Origin: a virus
Virus record (IMG/VR): IMGVR_UViG_3300020442_001787
Location: 1-29,464 of that record
Reading direction: 5' to 3' (one strand)
DNA: 29,464 bases
The position numbers and the translations under genes are program-made. The notes beneath the pieces were generated by a model. It was not told where the DNA came from, ran no database searches, and saw only the letters and a program-made list of their open reading frames with translations. Numbering within the stretch: position 1 is the stretch's first letter; every line of letters begins with the position of its first letter. Below, one piece after another: positions 13,653-20,968 of the stretch.

Positions 13653-14811
13653 ACCCACTGGACGTTCTCCTGAAAATAAAGTTCACTTTGGAAATAGATC
13701 TAATCTTTTAGATATGACTAGACCTAAATATAATAAGGTCGGTGAAGAAAAATATTTTTGGGAATTCTATGAAGATCTAAACGAATATGATTTTAAACAC
13801 AATCTTGTTTTTCATACATCAGGATTTTGTTTTAGAGTAGAAACTAATGATGATCGTCATGCTCAGTTTGTGCGTAATATGTTTACAGTTGTAGATAATC
13901 CGTATGAACATACTGCCGATTGGACTATACTCCATAATACAGAAATTAAATGTCCTCCAACTATCGCCGTGCATTTAGACGAACATACTATGTTAATTGG
14001 CGGAACGACCTTTCTCGGAGAAATTAAGAAAGGTGTGTTTAGTATTCTAGGTTTTGAATTACCAGATCAAAATATTCTTCCGATGCATTGCGCAGCATTT
14101 ACATGGGAAAATACAACTAATCTTATGTTTGGTTTGAGCGGTACAGGTAAAACAACTCTTAGTAGTGATCCTGAGTTTGGTCTTATATCTGATGATGAAG
14201 TTTCTTGGAATGATAAAGGCATTCGTATTATAGAAACGGGTTGCTATGCTAAGTCAGAAGGACTAACTCCTGAAACGCATCCAACAATTTTTAACGCAGT
14301 AGAAGAAGCAAGAAATCGTGATACTCTTGTAGTAGAAAATCCTGGAGCTGCCAATGCTAGATTAAGTTATCCTATTGATTGTGTTAGTGTTGCTCATATA
14401 GAACAAGATCAATTTCAACATCCAAAAAATATATTCTTTCTAACTATGGATGCGACTGGTAGTTTTCCTCCTGTAAGTAAAATATCAGGTGATACTGTCA
14501 AACGTTTCTTTGAGACAGGATATACAAGTCAAATGCCTGGTACTGAAGCAGGTAGCGATGAGATAAAGAAAACATTTTCGCCTTGTTATGGTTCTCCATT
14601 TATGCCACGAAAGATAGAGCTATATACTAACATGCTAATGGAAAAGATAGAAGACACTGATGCGAATGTATATCTAATTAATACAGGTATGGATAAAGAT
14701 GGTAAAAGGTTTCCATTAGAATTTACTCGTGATTGTGTAAAGAGTGCAATGCGTGGAGGAGCAGAAGATAATAGCAAAGTGGTATCAGATATTTTAGAGG
14801 ATTTACTATGA
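13627..14811 (+). CDS. pckA: ATP-type phosphoenolpyruvate carboxykinase, shortened
   Basis: A 394-residue protein with the PckA order of motifs. GRSPENK (12-18) is the family's RSPKDK; GEIKKGVF (131-138) carries the metal/PEP lysines; LPMHC (151-155) gives the active-site His154; P-loop GLSGTGKT (169-176), kinase-2 motif SDDE (188-191), ARLSYPI (244-250) with Arg245, and YLINTG (349-354) follow. The enzyme converts oxaloacetate and ATP to PEP, CO2 and ADP. Usual length is about 530; here the N-terminal 50-60 residues before RSP and several loops are missing, while catalytic residues remain. It overlaps kdsA by 26 bases, which argues that its PEP feeds KdsA. PckA in a phage is unusual. Confidence 0.85.
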   Translation: MPNIEITTKPTGRSPENKVHFGNRSNLLDMTRPKYNKVGEEKYFWEFYEDLNEYDFKHNLVFHTSGFCFRVETNDDRHAQFVRNMFTVVDNPYEHTADWTILHNTEIKCPPTIAVHLDEHTMLIGGTTFLGEIKKGVFSILGFELPDQNILPMHCAAFTWENTTNLMFGLSGTGKTTLSSDPEFGLISDDEVSWNDKGIRIIETGCYAKSEGLTPETHPTIFNAVEEARNRDTLVVENPGAANARLSYPIDCVSVAHIEQDQFQHPKNIFFLTMDATGSFPPVSKISGDTVKRFFETGYTSQMPGTEAGSDEIKKTFSPCYGSPFMPRKIELYTNMLMEKIEDTDANVYLINTGMDKDGKRFPLEFTRDCVKSAMRGGAEDNSKVVSDILEDLL

Positions 14812-15176
14812 AAGCTGGAAAAGTATGGGGACTTACAGAACAAATAGAAATGAATGGTGTTCTTGAGTTTCACAGAATTGAAATGAATAAACATGGTACT
14901 TGTTCAAAACATTTACATGAATTTAAATGGAATGGGTTTTATGTTGAGTCGGGTCGTATGCTTATTCGCGTATGGCAAAACGATTATAATTTAGTAGATG
15001 AGACTATATTAGAACCAGGAGAATATACAAAAGTTAAACCAGGTGTCTATCATCAGTTTGAATGTTTAGAAGATGGTGTTGCATTTGAATTGTATTGGGC
15101 TGAATTTAATCATAATGATATTAAAAGAAAGACAGTTGGTTATGCCCAACATCCTAATCTAGATGTCTCGTTTTAA
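14808..15176 (+). CDS. Cupin-domain protein
   Basis: A 122-residue single cupin. Motif 1 is seen as CSKHLHEFKWNGFYVESG (H-x-H and E, then G), motif 2 as PGVYHQFECLEDG. The opening MKAGKVWGLTEQI and the FKWNGFYV segment are familiar from cupins of marine T4-type phages, where they are often annotated as mannose-6-phosphate isomerase-like. A sugar-phosphate isomerase or sugar-nucleotide epimerase role fits the neighbours but is not shown. ATG 14808 overlaps the pckA stop. Confidence 0.8.
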   Translation: MKAGKVWGLTEQIEMNGVLEFHRIEMNKHGTCSKHLHEFKWNGFYVESGRMLIRVWQNDYNLVDETILEPGEYTKVKPGVYHQFECLEDGVAFELYWAEFNHNDIKRKTVGYAQHPNLDVSF

Positions 15177-15315
15177 AAACTTTATTGCATGGATAAAATT
15201 TTTAAATAAACAAGGTGGTAGTTGGTCATATTTTTCTATGTTACGAGATGCATGGTCTAATAGTAAAACTTGGAAGCCAACAGGAACTTGGCCGTATGAT
15301 ATGGATAAAAGATGA
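15163..15315 (+). CDS. Small basic protein (50 aa)
   Basis: A 50-codon frame from ATG 15163, inside the cupin 3' end, to TGA 15313-15315, which overlaps the ATG of the next gene. The product is basic and tryptophan-rich (FIAWIKFLNKQGGSWSYFSM, SKTWKPTGTWPYDMDKR). It exactly fills the space between two genes with coupled junctions, which supports it. Function unknown. Confidence 0.6.
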   Translation: MSRFKNFIAWIKFLNKQGGSWSYFSMLRDAWSNSKTWKPTGTWPYDMDKR

Positions 15316-15800
15316 AAGTAAGTGATGCTATAACTCACGAAAAATATTATGCAAATCATCAAATGATAATTACAAAATTACAAACTTTTAATGATCCAAT
15401 ATACACTAAAGGAACAGAAAAAAGTTTAAGAATATTAAAATCAACTATGGAAAGCCGTAATTGGTTTTTTAATGAAATTAAAATACCTAGATTTAATTAT
15501 GATGTAGATTTGGATAAAAACCAGATAGTTACTTATTCTGAATTTATGTTTGGTACTCAAGTAAACTGGAATTCAGGATGGAGACTTAAAGATTTTATTT
15601 ACGATAGTATGGTAGATACTGATGAAGATTATGGATTCAAAGATTTTTCATTAGAAAATTTTATTGAAAGAGGAACTAAACCATTAGGAAAAGATGAACC
15701 GCCTTGGAATCTTGCATATGTTGATTTAGAAGCCTTTTGTGAATGTACAAAAAAAGATCGTGAAAAAGCATTTAAAACTTATGAAGAGTTACTAGCATGA
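15312..15800 (+). CDS. Hypothetical protein
   Basis: A 162-residue soluble protein with mixed charge (RNWFFNEIKIPRFNYDVDLD, YSEFMFGTQVNWNSGWRLKD, EPPWNLAYVDLEAFCECTKK). It contains no motif I can assign. It is coupled to a 50-aa ORF upstream and a nucleotidyltransferase downstream (4-base overlap), so it may act in the same sugar-phosphate pathway. Confidence 0.7.
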   Translation: MKVSDAITHEKYYANHQMIITKLQTFNDPIYTKGTEKSLRILKSTMESRNWFFNEIKIPRFNYDVDLDKNQIVTYSEFMFGTQVNWNSGWRLKDFIYDSMVDTDEDYGFKDFSLENFIERGTKPLGKDEPPWNLAYVDLEAFCECTKKDREKAFKTYEELLA

Positions 15801-16219
15801 AAATAGGATTTACAGCATCAACTTTTGATTTACTTCATGCAGGACACGTAGCAATGTTACGTGAAGCAAAATCGGTCTGTGACTATTTGATTTGTGGTTT
15901 ACAAGTAGATCCTACCTTAGATAGACCTAAAAAGAATAAACCTGTACAATCTATCGTAGAAAGACAAGCACAATTAGCCGCAATAAAATATGTCGATGAA
16001 GTAATTATTTATTGTACAGAAGCCGATTTATGTGATATAATCAACATGTATGATATTGATGTACGGATATTAGGTGAAGAATATAGAGATAAAGATTTTA
16101 CTGGCAAAGATGAATGCCGTAAAAGAGGAATACAGCTTTACTTTAATAAACGAGATCATAGATTTTCGACGTCCGATTTGAGAAAGAGAGTACAATATGC
16201 AAATGACAGCAGTCCGTGA
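15797..16219 (+). CDS. Glycerol-3-phosphate cytidylyltransferase-like nucleotidyltransferase
   Basis: A 140-residue protein with GFTASTFDLLHAGHVAMLREA: the HAGH (HxGH) motif at 15-18. LICGLQVDPTLDRPKKNKP, SIVERQAQLAAIKYVDEVI and DIDVRILGEEYRDKDFTGKD follow, and FSTSDLRKRV near the end corresponds to the ISTTxIxxRI signature. This is the TagD-like subgroup very common in marine T4-type phages. It should form a CDP- or ADP-linked polyol or sugar from its phosphate; substrate unknown. A promoter for the next gene lies inside it. Confidence 0.88.
   Translation: MKIGFTASTFDLLHAGHVAMLREAKSVCDYLICGLQVDPTLDRPKKNKPVQSIVERQAQLAAIKYVDEVIIYCTEADLCDIINMYDIDVRILGEEYRDKDFTGKDECRKRGIQLYFNKRDHRFSTSDLRKRVQYANDSSP
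16013..16041 (+). promoter_or_regulatory. Early-type promoter TGTACA-N17-TATAAT
   Basis: TGTACA 16013-16018, 17-base spacer ending TGA (extended -10), TATAAT 16036-16041. It lies inside the nucleotidyltransferase gene, about 155 bases before the dCMP hydroxymethylase start, and would drive the nucleotide/hypermodification block. Confidence 0.7.
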
Positions 16220-16880
16220 CATTCGACAATTTTTTATTGATGAATTAAAAGACGAAGCATTTACAATCGATAAGACTGGCGCCAAGACAATAGAGTTGAT
16301 TGGCGCATCTTTCATTGCAGATGAACCTGCAATATTTGGTCAACCAAGTTACGATTATATTCAAGAAGAATTAGATTGGTATGAAAGTCAATCTACAAAT
16401 ATTAATGATATTCGTGAAGATCCTCCTGAAGCATGGAAGTATGCAGCAAATAAGCATGGCGAGATAAATTCTAATTATGGTCATCTAATTTGGTCTGACA
16501 AATATCATAATCAATATGGTCACGTACTGGACGAACTACTAGAAAATCCTGACGGTCGACGTGCTTCCATGATTTATAACAGACCGTCTATTTGGATGGA
16601 GTATAATGAAAATGGAAAATCGGATTTTATTTGTACTAACAGTGTCACTTACTATATTCGTGATGGCATATTGCATTCTGTAGTTCAAATGCGATCTAAC
16701 GATGTGGTCTTCGGTTATAAAAACGATTATGCTTGGCAACGGCATCTCATGCAACGTCTTGTTAAAGATTATAATGATTTAAATTTATATGATAAAGGCG
16801 ATCTGATTGAAGAAGGCCATATTACTTGGCAAGTACAAAACTTACATGTTTATGAAAGGCATTTTCATCTTGTCAAATAA
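16197..16880 (+). CDS. 42: dCMP hydroxymethylase (T4 gp42-like, thymidylate synthase fold)
   Basis: A 227-residue protein of the ThyA superfamily. NSNYGHLIW (91-99), RRASMIYNRPSIW (121-133), FICTNSVTYYIRDG (145-157) with catalytic Cys147, VQMRSNDVVFGYKNDYAW (163-180) and HVYERHF (217-223). ThyA has Asn at the dUMP-reading position (GxPFNxA); here the aligned residue is Asp177, as Asp179 in T4 gp42, which selects dCMP. The reaction is dCMP plus methylene-THF to 5-hydroxymethyl-dCMP. A separate ThyX in the window leaves this enzyme free for that role. ATG 16197 lies six bases after GAGAG; ATG 16203 is an alternative. Confidence 0.8.
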   Translation: MQMTAVRDIRQFFIDELKDEAFTIDKTGAKTIELIGASFIADEPAIFGQPSYDYIQEELDWYESQSTNINDIREDPPEAWKYAANKHGEINSNYGHLIWSDKYHNQYGHVLDELLENPDGRRASMIYNRPSIWMEYNENGKSDFICTNSVTYYIRDGILHSVVQMRSNDVVFGYKNDYAWQRHLMQRLVKDYNDLNLYDKGDLIEEGHITWQVQNLHVYERHFHLVK

Positions 16881-17307
16881 ATGGGACTTACGATATTTGG
16901 AGATAGCAAAGGCTGTCGGCGAATGGTCAAAAGATCCTTCAACTAAAATCGGTGCGGTTGCTGTAGGATCTAAAGGACAAATCTTAGCACAAGGATATAA
17001 TGGATTTGCTAGAGGAATATTAGATACCGAAGAAAGATATAACGATAGACCGACTAAATATAAGTACATCGTTCATGCTGAACAGAATCTAATTTATAAT
17101 GCCACATACAACGGAGTATCTCTTGATGGATCTACATTGTATGTGACTGGTTTACCGGTGTGCTCTGAATGCGCTAAGGGAGTTATCCAGGTTGGTATAA
17201 AGAGAGTTTATATGCCAAAAGATTTTGATATCAAAGGTTGGTCAGAATCGTGGGAGTTATCTGCTTCAATGTTTAAAGAAGCAGGTGTTTATTATGAGTT
17301 TATATGA
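16870..17307 (+). CDS. cd: dCMP deaminase
   Basis: A zinc-dependent deoxycytidylate deaminase of about 145 residues. SKDPSTKIGAVAV, QGYNGFARG, the zinc and proton-transfer motif HAEQN and the second zinc motif CSECAK are all present. It converts dCMP to dUMP, which ThyX then methylates. The start is uncertain: TTG 16870 (after AAAGG, just before LSNKWDLRYLE) best fits the family N-terminus; ATG 16852 and 16846 are alternatives that overlap more of the upstream gene. Its stop shares bases with the next ATG (ATGA). Confidence 0.9.
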   Translation: MSNKWDLRYLEIAKAVGEWSKDPSTKIGAVAVGSKGQILAQGYNGFARGILDTEERYNDRPTKYKYIVHAEQNLIYNATYNGVSLDGSTLYVTGLPVCSECAKGVIQVGIKRVYMPKDFDIKGWSESWELSASMFKEAGVYYEFI

Positions 17308-18263
17308 TGAATGTAATTACAAATCCTATATCAAATATTCCAAAGGATAAGAAGTCACATGTTCATGGCTGGTCACAATTATGGCGTGATCAACTTAGTG
17401 CCTATATTGATCACAAATGTACTCCACAGATAACAAAAGCAGATGTGGTTTATATAGATCATGGTGCTAATTTTGGCGGTAGCTTAAATTTATTTGGCGG
17501 AGCTAACAAAGAAGTTTATGACAGAATTAATCTTGTAATGTCATGTTCTAATATTGTTTCTCTTGATTGGGATATGCCTGACTATGGAGCAATGCTAAAG
17601 AAAAGACTTTCAGCTGCAACAACATATAAAGGTATTACAGAAAAATGGTGTGATGCTGTTTCTAAACGAATCAAAAGTATTACATCGCTTAAACAAAAGG
17701 ATCTTAAAACAGATGGCGTCACTTTTGGAGACTCACATACTATCGCTTATAGTGGTACAGGGGATCGTGTTTACCGGACTGATGGCAAGACTCTTTTTGG
17801 TAGTGTACGGAAGGGACTTCGAGAAGAATTCCAAGATTCCGTTGGTAGACTTACTATATGCCTCGGTTCTATTGACATTAGGCATCATATTCTTCGGCAC
17901 GCTGATTTTTCTCTTAGATATACACTTAAAGAGTATGTAAGACAAGGAAATGAATTAGCTGATGATGTATGGTTTACAGCACCAGTTCCTGTAGAGTTTG
18001 AAGGAAGACGTATACCTAAATCAGGATTCTATAAAAAGACTCCGTTCTTTGGTTCATGGAAAGAACGTTGGGATCTTACAAATGAATTTATAGACATCTT
18101 AAATGAAGAATCAAAAGGTAAAGTTATAATGCCGCCAAAAGAATGGTATACTATGGATCCTGAAAAATATGCAAGCACTTATATGGAACATGGTTCTAGT
18201 TTTCATATAGCACCACCATATTACAGACGTAACGATTGGGGAGTATCACCTCTTGGCACATAA
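17304..18263 (+). CDS. Putative SGNH-type hydrolase
   Basis: A 319-residue soluble protein. The VTFGDSHTIAYSG segment near residues 138-150 resembles block I of SGNH hydrolases (GDSx with nucleophilic Ser); ICLGSIDIRHHIL near 190-203 resembles block III (G-x-N/D); SSFHIAPP near the C-terminus could hold the distal His. SGNH enzymes are esterases or acyl hydrolases acting on sugars or lipids; in phage modification clusters they could also act on modified bases. The N-terminal 130 residues are unfamiliar. It starts a run of three coupled genes (17304-20143) of unusual type. Confidence 0.5.
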   Translation: MMNVITNPISNIPKDKKSHVHGWSQLWRDQLSAYIDHKCTPQITKADVVYIDHGANFGGSLNLFGGANKEVYDRINLVMSCSNIVSLDWDMPDYGAMLKKRLSAATTYKGITEKWCDAVSKRIKSITSLKQKDLKTDGVTFGDSHTIAYSGTGDRVYRTDGKTLFGSVRKGLREEFQDSVGRLTICLGSIDIRHHILRHADFSLRYTLKEYVRQGNELADDVWFTAPVPVEFEGRRIPKSGFYKKTPFFGSWKERWDLTNEFIDILNEESKGKVIMPPKEWYTMDPEKYASTYMEHGSSFHIAPPYYRRNDWGVSPLGT

Positions 18264-19137
18264 CAATCACGTTATAGATGGAATCAATAAAGATATTAAT
18301 CCATTTTATGGAGATCCAAAAGAATATTATTTAGAACTGGCAAAAGATTGGGAGGATCCTTATGGAATACCAGATGTTAGAGTACATGATACTATTCGTG
18401 TTGTTCGCGACGATAGCTTGGTTGGCTCTAAAGTTCGTGGTGGCGATTGCCTCATCAGTAGTCTCCCTGATCATATCGATACTATCGTTTATGTTCAACC
18501 CCGTACTGGTCTTGCTGGTGTTAGCATTCTTGATGTGGCTAAGCGTCACGGAAAAGAAGTTATGCTCTTCATGCCCTCAAGTAAACGAATCAGTGAGCAC
18601 CAAGCCTGCTGTATTGAACGGGGAGCACGTACTAGTTTCCATAGAATAGCAGCTATGCCTAATCTTAATCTTATTGCAAAGAAATGGGCAGATGAAAGAA
18701 AAAATGCTTTCTTTGTACCACTAGGACTTAAACATGAAATGGTAACAGCAGGTATTGTAAAGACTGCTTCTAAGATAAGAGAACCTGAAGAAGTATACAC
18801 GGCCACGTCCACGGGCGTACTCACACGGGGTCTGCAGATCGCTTGGCCTAATGCTAAGTTTACTTCTGTTTGCGTATCTCGTAATATGAAAGCTGGTGAA
18901 CTTGGTATTGCAGAAGCTATATCTGAACCATTAGCATTTACGGCTGCTGAGAAAAAAGAGAACATGCCACCATTTCCGACTATAGATACCTACGATGGAA
19001 AGGTATGGAAATATATTCCAAAAAATACAAGTCGAGATATTCTATTTTGGAATGTCGGAAAAGAACCTGTATTACAAAATAAAGATTTAGCAGATACAAT
19101 AGATTCATATAGAGATTGGGAAAAGAATGTGGCTTAA
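18253..19137 (+). CDS. PLP fold-type II-like enzyme (tryptophan synthase beta / ACC deaminase superfamily)
   Basis: A 294-residue protein. RDDSLVGSKVRGGD looks like the Schiff-base lysine segment of fold-type II PLP enzymes (for example K in GNK.R of ACC deaminase). TIVYVQPRTGLAGVSILDVA then KRHGKEVMLFMPSSKR fits the following Rossmann-like half, with glycine-rich loops, and TATSTGVLTRGL may be the phosphate-cradle loop. The substrate-binding SxxN motif is not obvious, so it may be inactive on amino acids or a distant homologue. Start TTG 18253 overlaps the upstream stop. Placed beside a dCMP hydroxymethylase and two odd proteins, it could supply an amino or acyl group for base modification; that is inference. 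Confidence 0.45.
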   Translation: MAHNNHVIDGINKDINPFYGDPKEYYLELAKDWEDPYGIPDVRVHDTIRVVRDDSLVGSKVRGGDCLISSLPDHIDTIVYVQPRTGLAGVSILDVAKRHGKEVMLFMPSSKRISEHQACCIERGARTSFHRIAAMPNLNLIAKKWADERKNAFFVPLGLKHEMVTAGIVKTASKIREPEEVYTATSTGVLTRGLQIAWPNAKFTSVCVSRNMKAGELGIAEAISEPLAFTAAEKKENMPPFPTIDTYDGKVWKYIPKNTSRDILFWNVGKEPVLQNKDLADTIDSYRDWEKNVA

Positions 19138-20143
19138 TGAAGAAGCAATTGATGTTCTCGTAAATTATTATTATCCTAGAGCTGGATGGTTACAAGACAA
19201 TGTAAACTGGGGTCAATTAGATTATGAAGGTCCAGAAGCAAATAAAATTATTAACGATCCATTGATGCAGAAGATTGACATCTACGATTGTAAAACAAGA
19301 AACGCAGCAGGCTTTTCAAATGTATTACAAGATTTAAGATTTGGATCTAAGACTCCAAAGTGGAGATGGCAAAAAGAAGAGAGACGTAAGATCTCAGCAT
19401 CAAATGACGAAATTAGTTGGCCTATTGTAACATGGTTATATGTCATGATATGTCATCGTATTACTGGATCTGGCGCGTCATTTGAAAACGATCATGGTTA
19501 TCGTAATAATATAATTCAATATTGGGGTAAGCATAGAGATATAAAAGATATGGCAGAAGATTTAGTTGAGACAAAAGCTTCTGGTAAACCATTGTTTACT
19601 TCTATTGGTAACCAGCCACCTGCTCCAAAAAAGGGTACGAGTAACGTTGATTTTATGGTAAAAGAATTACCAGATCTTATGAATAGATTGACTGATTTTA
19701 TTCTACTAAAAAGACGTGGTCATAAAGAAATTGTAGATTTCTTAAATGCATATAATAAAAAAGTAGGTCATCGTAAATTTAATTTTCAGTATGCAGCATT
19801 CTCTATGGATTGTTCTGACTATTTTCCTGAACATGTAGATGTTGATTCTCATACATACTTAGGTAGCAATGCTGTAAGATGCATGAAGAAACTTTCTACT
19901 GGATGGAAAGATGATAACTTTATGGATCTTTTAAGAGAACGAACTGGCGGTAAACCAAAAGATCTTGAAGATGTTATGTGCGATTTTGTTCGGTTTGGAC
20001 AAAACTATGTACCTCGAGGTAATGGAACATTTGATCATATACCATCTACTCTTGCTAATAATTCTGGATGGGAATCTGGTTGGGAACAAAGACAAGGTCA
20101 TCCGCCTGTCAAAGGTGTACAACTAGATGAATTTATGGTATAA
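19127..20143 (+). CDS. Unknown phage protein; possibly DNA-glycosylase-fold base-modification enzyme
   Basis: A 338-residue helical protein. Distinct blocks are YDCKTRNAAGFSNVLQDLRFG, WLYVMICHRITGSGASFEND followed by HGYRNN, and YAAFSMDCSDYFPEHVDVDS. The R-x-TGSGASFE..HGYRNN segment faintly recalls the alpha-glutamyl/putrescinyl-thymine pyrophosphorylase and amino-acid:DNA transferase relatives (DNA glycosylase fold) of hypermodifying phages, but this is from memory and unproved. No membrane segment or signal. It is coupled to the PLP-like gene (11-base overlap) and followed by a promoter that overlaps its end. Confidence 0.35.
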   Translation: MWLNEEAIDVLVNYYYPRAGWLQDNVNWGQLDYEGPEANKIINDPLMQKIDIYDCKTRNAAGFSNVLQDLRFGSKTPKWRWQKEERRKISASNDEISWPIVTWLYVMICHRITGSGASFENDHGYRNNIIQYWGKHRDIKDMAEDLVETKASGKPLFTSIGNQPPAPKKGTSNVDFMVKELPDLMNRLTDFILLKRRGHKEIVDFLNAYNKKVGHRKFNFQYAAFSMDCSDYFPEHVDVDSHTYLGSNAVRCMKKLSTGWKDDNFMDLLRERTGGKPKDLEDVMCDFVRFGQNYVPRGNGTFDHIPSTLANNSGWESGWEQRQGHPPVKGVQLDEFMV

Positions 20144-20144
20144 T
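20116..20144 (+). promoter_or_regulatory. Early-type promoter TGTACA-N17-TATAAT ahead of ugd
   Basis: TGTACA 20116-20121, 17-base spacer ending TGG (extended -10), TATAAT 20139-20144. It overlaps the end of the upstream gene. The next ATG is at 20150, so the mRNA would be almost leaderless, and no ribosome site is seen before that ATG; the next gene may depend on readthrough translation or leaderless initiation. Confidence 0.75.
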
Positions 20145-20149
20145 AATAT

Positions 20150-20968
20150 ATGTTAAAAATTACAATTATAGGCCATGGCTTTGTTGGCCAAGCAATCGAC
20201 TATGCATTTCAAGATGACGTGCAAAAACAAATCATTGATCCTAAATATGGAGTTGAATTAAAAGACGTAAGATTAGCAGCTGATATTACATTTGTATGTG
20301 TGCCAACACCAATGCATGAACATGGACAATGTGACGTAACTATTCTTCGAGATGTCATAAAACAAATATCTCAACGAAGAAGTGGACTTATAGTTGTTAA
20401 ATCTACGGTACCACCTGATCAAATAGAAAATTTATTTCGTGGTTCTGCTAAACATAGAATGGTTTATAATCCAGAATTCTTGACAGAGAAGAATGCTAAT
20501 GAAGATATTATAAATCCATTTGTACATATTTTTGGTGGTAATACAGAACAAACAGAAAAGTTAGAAAGCTATTATAGAGATTACAGTATATGTAAACCTT
20601 GTCCAGCATATCACATGTCACCAACAGATGCAAGCTTTGTAAAATATGGAATCAATACTTTCTTAGCAACTAAGCTAACATTCTTTAATGAACTTTATGA
20701 TACAATAAAAGACTTTGGAGGTAATTATGGTCGTATCGCAAACGCAATTGGAACTGATCCGAGAATTGGGCAGTCCCATACTCGTGTCCCTGGTTTTGAC
20801 GGCAAGCGTGGTTTTGGCGGTGCTTGTTTTCCAAAAGATATTTCCGCCTTCGTAAACTTTACAACTCATATGCCAATACTCGAGTATGTTATGGATCGTA
20901 ATAATCAATATCGATCTGAATATGTAGAAGATGATAGAGAAAAAGAACAAAACATAAGGTACAAATGA
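20150..20968 (+). CDS. ugd: UDP-glucose/GDP-mannose 6-dehydrogenase family, short form
   Basis: A 272-residue NAD-dependent sugar-nucleotide dehydrogenase. GHGFVGQA is the NAD-binding loop, then VCVPTPM, VKSTVPP, YNPEFLTE, KYGINTFLATKLTFFNEL and the catalytic GFGGACFPKD (Cys near residue 226). It oxidises a sugar-nucleotide C6 alcohol to the acid, most likely UDP-glucose to UDP-glucuronate. Typical enzymes have 390-450 residues; the C-terminal UDP-binding domain is missing, as in other marine phage versions I know. It overlaps the epimerase gene by 4 bases, which suggests two consecutive steps. Confidence 0.88.
   Translation: MLKITIIGHGFVGQAIDYAFQDDVQKQIIDPKYGVELKDVRLAADITFVCVPTPMHEHGQCDVTILRDVIKQISQRRSGLIVVKSTVPPDQIENLFRGSAKHRMVYNPEFLTEKNANEDIINPFVHIFGGNTEQTEKLESYYRDYSICKPCPAYHMSPTDASFVKYGINTFLATKLTFFNELYDTIKDFGGNYGRIANAIGTDPRIGQSHTRVPGFDGKRGFGGACFPKDISAFVNFTTHMPILEYVMDRNNQYRSEYVEDDREKEQNIRYK

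Noticed and set aside
18546-18965. 139-codon minus-strand ORF inside the PLP-like gene
   Set aside because: Lies opposite a better-supported gene, has no ribosome site of note, and no other minus-strand gene exists in the window. Other minus-strand frames were dismissed likewise.
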